Shown here: positions 61,254-64,000 of the stretch, piece after piece | Position numbering within the stretch: position 1 is the stretch's first letter | Layout: each line of letters begins with the position of its first letter | Assembly: GCF_004345425.1 (NCBI RefSeq) | Contig: NZ_SLVP01000002.1 | Coordinates: 1 to 64,000 of the forward strand | Origin: Paenibacillus sp. BK033 | Lineage (GTDB): Bacteria > Bacillota > Bacilli > Paenibacillales > Paenibacillaceae | DNA: 64,000 bases | Reading direction: 5' to 3' | Notes under the pieces: model-generated | Database searches by the model: none | The model's input: the letters and a program-made list of their open reading frames with translations, nothing else | What the model was told of the DNA's origin: nothing | Made by a program: the position numbers and the translations under genes

Positions 61254-63215
61254 TTATTGCTTCACTTCCGGCAATGGCAGGAACAGAAGGTTAATCGGCA
61301 GGTTACTGCCGGATGCCGGCGTAAATACGATCGACACCGATTCTTCGGTATCTCCCGTCCTGTAAAGGACGCCTGCTTCGTTCGCATTGCTCAGAATAGT
61401 TGTATTCGTCGCGTAGACCAGCTTGTTGTTTACCAAGAATGCGCCGCCGTAATGGCCACCGCGCGGATTCAAGGCAATAAGCGTGTGAGGCTTAACGTGC
61501 CACAGGTTCAGGACGTACAGAGCACCGTTGTTGCCGTCGTTGGACATGGCGTCCCCTGTCAGAACGTCAAAGCCGGACAAGCGGGTATCTACCACTTTGT
61601 CGGCCAAAATCATGCGGGAAGGAACGTCGCCAATCGTCTGCAGAACGTTGATGCCGCGGTTCGCCTGTTCGAAGGTGCCGCGTACGTGCTTGCCGTCGCG
61701 AGGCAGAATCGGAAGCTGCGGAAGCGCCTGCAGCACGTCTTTGCTTGCATCTACCACGATAACGCTGAATTTGATCGGCGCGGAAGTCGTTACGTCGGCA
61801 TACATCGTAATGACGCGGCCATTTACTACTTCCTTGCTGCTTAACGGGCTAAGTACAACACGGCTTTGTCCCGCGGGAATGGTTGTCACCGTTCCAACCG
61901 GATTAACGGTTCTCGACAGCAGGTAGTTCGCCGTAGCGGCCTTGCCTGCTTGCGTTACGTAAGGGGCTGGCCCCCCAAGACCGATACGCTCATCGGTTAC
62001 GGTAGCTGCCGTGGAATTTTCGTTTGTTGCGACAATATAGACCTTAACCGGATTAGGACGGTTATTCTGGTTGTGGATCAAGAAACGGACATTGCCGTTT
62101 GCCGTATCCTGGTAATAAATCCCCTCGTCGTTAATCAATTCGGGACTATTGCTGCGGATAAACGTTTGCTGACCGTTCGAAACAACCGTATACGACTGCG
62201 TAGGAAGCTTAAGCACGCTTGCGCCGTCAATCGAGAACTTCTCTCCTTGATCGGTGTACAGCTGATCGAATTCCTGCTTCGTATACAGCGAATCGTTCGT
62301 AATCGTAATCGTCTGCGAGAACTCGCTTGTAAGGCCGTGAGCATCCGTCACTTTCAGCGTTACCGTCTGGTCGCCCGGTTCAAAGAAAGCTTTGGCGTTA
62401 TTGACCCACTCGCGTTTCGTAATCTTATTCTCGTCATCGGTGCTGATGTCATTGTATTGAATAAGTTCGCCCATTTTGTAATAGGACTTGTCCGTCGCGA
62501 AACGCGCTTCGGGCGGAAGGTTCGGCGGGAGCACGTTAAACGTTACCGAATACGGATCACTCCATACGCCGTTCACATCTTGGACCCATTTGGTTACCGT
62601 ATACGTTCCAGCTGCTTCGAATACGGTTTGTTTGCCTTCCCAACGTTCGTTCACGATGGCAGCGCCGCTTGGGGAATACGACATATCGCCATATGTTACT
62701 TCGGTTTGGCCGGCGTAAATAACTCCGCCGACAATGTTGAATTTGGCTACCGGCTTAGTTGTCCAGGTCAGGACAATCTTCTTCTGAGCCGGAATCGTCG
62801 ACAATGTCATTCCGAACGGCTGAAGCACCGTACGAAGCGGGATCATCAGACTTCCGTTTTGCACAAAAGGCGCACCCGTAAACGTTGCGCGGGTACCATT
62901 TACCGTATAGGAAGACTTGTTTACCGCATAACGGAGTTCGTTAGTCGCGCTGCGAAGGACATACTCTTTCTTGTTCGCATCATAGAGCACGGATCCCCCG
63001 AGTCTGCCCGCAATGGCGGTAGCGGAAATATAAGTCGTGCCTTTCAATTCGGTGAGCGGCTGTGCAGCCATGTAAAGCTTGCCGTTATGGTACATCTGCT
63101 TTGTTTTCTGAAGAAGGATCAATTGATTTTGACCGCTGGAAGCACCTTGCGCCGCTACGGGAATGGCAAACAGCAAGAGCGCAGCAAGGACTACTAAGCT
63201 GACTTTCTTAAACAT
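61254..63215 (-). CDS. Secreted copper-amine-oxidase-N-domain ('stalk') surface protein
   Basis: 653 aa from the ATG at 63215 (AAAGGAG upstream; the frame to 63278 has no site). The signal peptide is KVSLVVLAALLLFAIPVAAQ. Residues about 35-150 form a copper amine oxidase N-terminal domain (GSLMIPLRTVLQPFGMTLS), common in Paenibacillus wall proteins. Two PKD-like beta-sandwich domains follow (TYTVTKWVQDVNG, DQTVTLKVTDAHGLTSEF). The last about 350 residues are beta-rich, without recognised motifs. It is probably an extracellular structural or binding protein. Not linked to the purine genes, which are ended by pucR's promoter region. Confidence 0.8.
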   Translation of the reverse strand: MFKKVSLVVLAALLLFAIPVAAQGASSGQNQLILLQKTKQMYHNGKLYMAAQPLTELKGTTYISATAIAGRLGGSVLYDANKKEYVLRSATNELRYAVNKSSYTVNGTRATFTGAPFVQNGSLMIPLRTVLQPFGMTLSTIPAQKKIVLTWTTKPVAKFNIVGGVIYAGQTEVTYGDMSYSPSGAAIVNERWEGKQTVFEAAGTYTVTKWVQDVNGVWSDPYSVTFNVLPPNLPPEARFATDKSYYKMGELIQYNDISTDDENKITKREWVNNAKAFFEPGDQTVTLKVTDAHGLTSEFSQTITITNDSLYTKQEFDQLYTDQGEKFSIDGASVLKLPTQSYTVVSNGQQTFIRSNSPELINDEGIYYQDTANGNVRFLIHNQNNRPNPVKVYIVATNENSTAATVTDERIGLGGPAPYVTQAGKAATANYLLSRTVNPVGTVTTIPAGQSRVVLSPLSSKEVVNGRVITMYADVTTSAPIKFSVIVVDASKDVLQALPQLPILPRDGKHVRGTFEQANRGINVLQTIGDVPSRMILADKVVDTRLSGFDVLTGDAMSNDGNNGALYVLNLWHVKPHTLIALNPRGGHYGGAFLVNNKLVYATNTTILSNANEAGVLYRTGDTEESVSIVFTPASGSNLPINLLFLPLPEVKQ

Positions 63216-63296
63216 TGGATTCTCCTTTTCTCTTTGGGATGGTTTGAAGTGACATAGATTAAACGCATCCCGGAGCAAAAGGTTGCACCGGACAGC

Positions 63297-64000
63297 CTAC
63301 TTTTTTAAGGCTCCCGCAATATGTTCAAATATCAGATTGCGAGATTTGACCGCTTCGTTCCTTCCGGCAAGTGCTTTACGAAGCATGATAACCAGTCGTT
63401 CTTCAGGCGCAACGAGCAGATACTGCCCGCCGTGCCCAAAGGCGAAATAGCAGTCAAACGCTCCGTTATGTTCGGCCGGCGACTGCCACCAATGGTATCC
63501 GTAGGCCCCGTAAATAGGAGGTTCATAGTGAAGAAGTCCTCGATGATGCCTCTTCGTGGAGTCCTGTACCCATGAGGCAGGCAGCAGCCTCCGCCCAAAC
63601 CATTCTCCTTCCCGCAAATGCAAAAGACCAAGCTTGGCCAAATCGCGGCCGAATAACTGAAGCCCCGTACCTCCCTCATTGATCCCTTTATGAGAGGTCC
63701 ATTTCGCTTGACGAAAGGCCATTGGCCTGAATAGGCGGCTCGTGGCATAATCAAGAGCGCTCTGGCCCGTGGCCGATGTCAGAATAGCCGATAAGAGATG
63801 GGAGCCTCCGGAATTATACAGATAGGCATTCCCGGGTTCGCTGATCATCGAGCGTTCCAAGACAAACCGGATGGGATCCGCGGCTTTTTTCATCGCTTTA
63901 TAAGGCTTATCGAAGTCCGGCCAATCCCACCCGGAGGTCATCGTCAGCAGATGCTTGATTTGAATGGACGAGTCCGGCATTCCTTCGAAATAATCCGCAA
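63297..64000 (-). CDS. Serine hydrolase, beta-lactamase class C family (partial)
   Basis: The frame continues past 64000, so the N-terminus and the S-x-x-K motif are outside the window. Visible are DYFEGMPDSSIQIKHLLTMT (family segment after the active site), the Y-x-N motif in YLYNSGGSHLL, and an HGGQYLL near the end, in place of H/K-T/S-G. Such proteins include esterases, D-aminopeptidases and PBP-like hydrolases. Whether it is secreted cannot be judged here. Confidence 0.85.
   Translation of the reverse strand, partial: ADYFEGMPDSSIQIKHLLTMTSGWDWPDFDKPYKAMKKAADPIRFVLERSMISEPGNAYLYNSGGSHLLSAILTSATGQSALDYATSRLFRPMAFRQAKWTSHKGINEGGTGLQLFGRDLAKLGLLHLREGEWFGRRLLPASWVQDSTKRHHRGLLHYEPPIYGAYGYHWWQSPAEHNGAFDCYFAFGHGGQYLLVAPEERLVIMLRKALAGRNEAVKSRNLIFEHIAGALKK

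Overview
The window looks like chromosomal DNA of a Paenibacillus-type member of the Bacillales. The support is indirect: strong AGGAGG ribosome-binding sites, moderate GC with AT-rich intergenic gaps, cre-like and DinR/LexA-like boxes of the Bacillus type, a copper-amine-oxidase-N-domain ('stalk') surface protein, an AraC regulator and a LacI regulator with a carbohydrate ABC importer, and a purine catabolic cluster of the B. subtilis puc type. No rRNA, tRNA or CRISPR array was seen.

Region 1 (1-700) is a non-coding stretch with a nested inverted-repeat element, a decayed small membrane ORF and a terminator. Region 2 (704-11.2 kb) is a carbohydrate locus: an AraC regulator divergent from a Gfo/Idh/MocA dehydrogenase, a LacI regulator, a binding protein with two permeases (no ATPase), a GH63-like glycosidase and a Tat-exported beta-helix protein. 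Identical 14-bp sites (CGAACACGTGTAAC) precede the lacI gene and the binding-protein gene and are probable operators. Region 3 (11.2-22.2 kb) continues on the same strand as an amino-acid/hydroxy-acid catabolic run: FAD oxidoreductase, D-threonine-aldolase-like enzyme, RidA, M20 hydrolase, a frameshifted M81 (MlrC-type) peptidase, class III aminotransferase, SDR and GlcD/GlcF. A decayed membrane ORF and an orphan tatA follow.

Region 4 (22.6-26.9 kb) holds an IS3-family remnant, a stuttering AT-rich repeat block, and a TipA-like MerR regulator, MFS exporter and LysR regulator. Region 5 (26.9-40.4 kb) is mostly minus-strand housekeeping or accessory genes: a membrane-anchored TPR protein beside a Cdc48-like AAA ATPase, threonine aldolase, thioesterase, nucleoside hydrolase, D,D-carboxypeptidase, HAD phosphatase, an SOS-box-preceded YdjM-like membrane protein, two phosphoesterases, a Zn-type ArsR sensor, and a VOC/ThuA pair behind a cre-like palindrome.

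Region 6 (40.4-61.0 kb) is an about 20.5-kb minus-strand purine utilisation cluster: PucR regulator, purine deaminase, XdhC- and MobA-like maturation factors, a BMP-type nucleoside ABC importer, three-subunit xanthine dehydrogenase, OHCU decarboxylase, uricase, HIU hydrolase, allantoinase, allantoate amidohydrolase, PucG aminotransferase and adenosine deaminase. Together these could import nucleosides or bases and take the ring to glyoxylate/glycine, CO2 and ammonia. Region 7 (61.2-64 kb) carries a secreted stalk-domain protein and the 3' part of a serine beta-lactamase-like hydrolase cut by the window edge.

The most noteworthy points are the LacI operator pair, the SOS box on the YdjM-like gene, genes whose Shine-Dalgarno sites point to non-canonical start codons (ATA near 38134; ATT/ATC near 12857), the 41-bp tandem hairpin repeats inside the purine cluster, the AAA/TPR pair, and the D-TA/M20/M81/aminotransferase cluster, whose substrate I cannot name.
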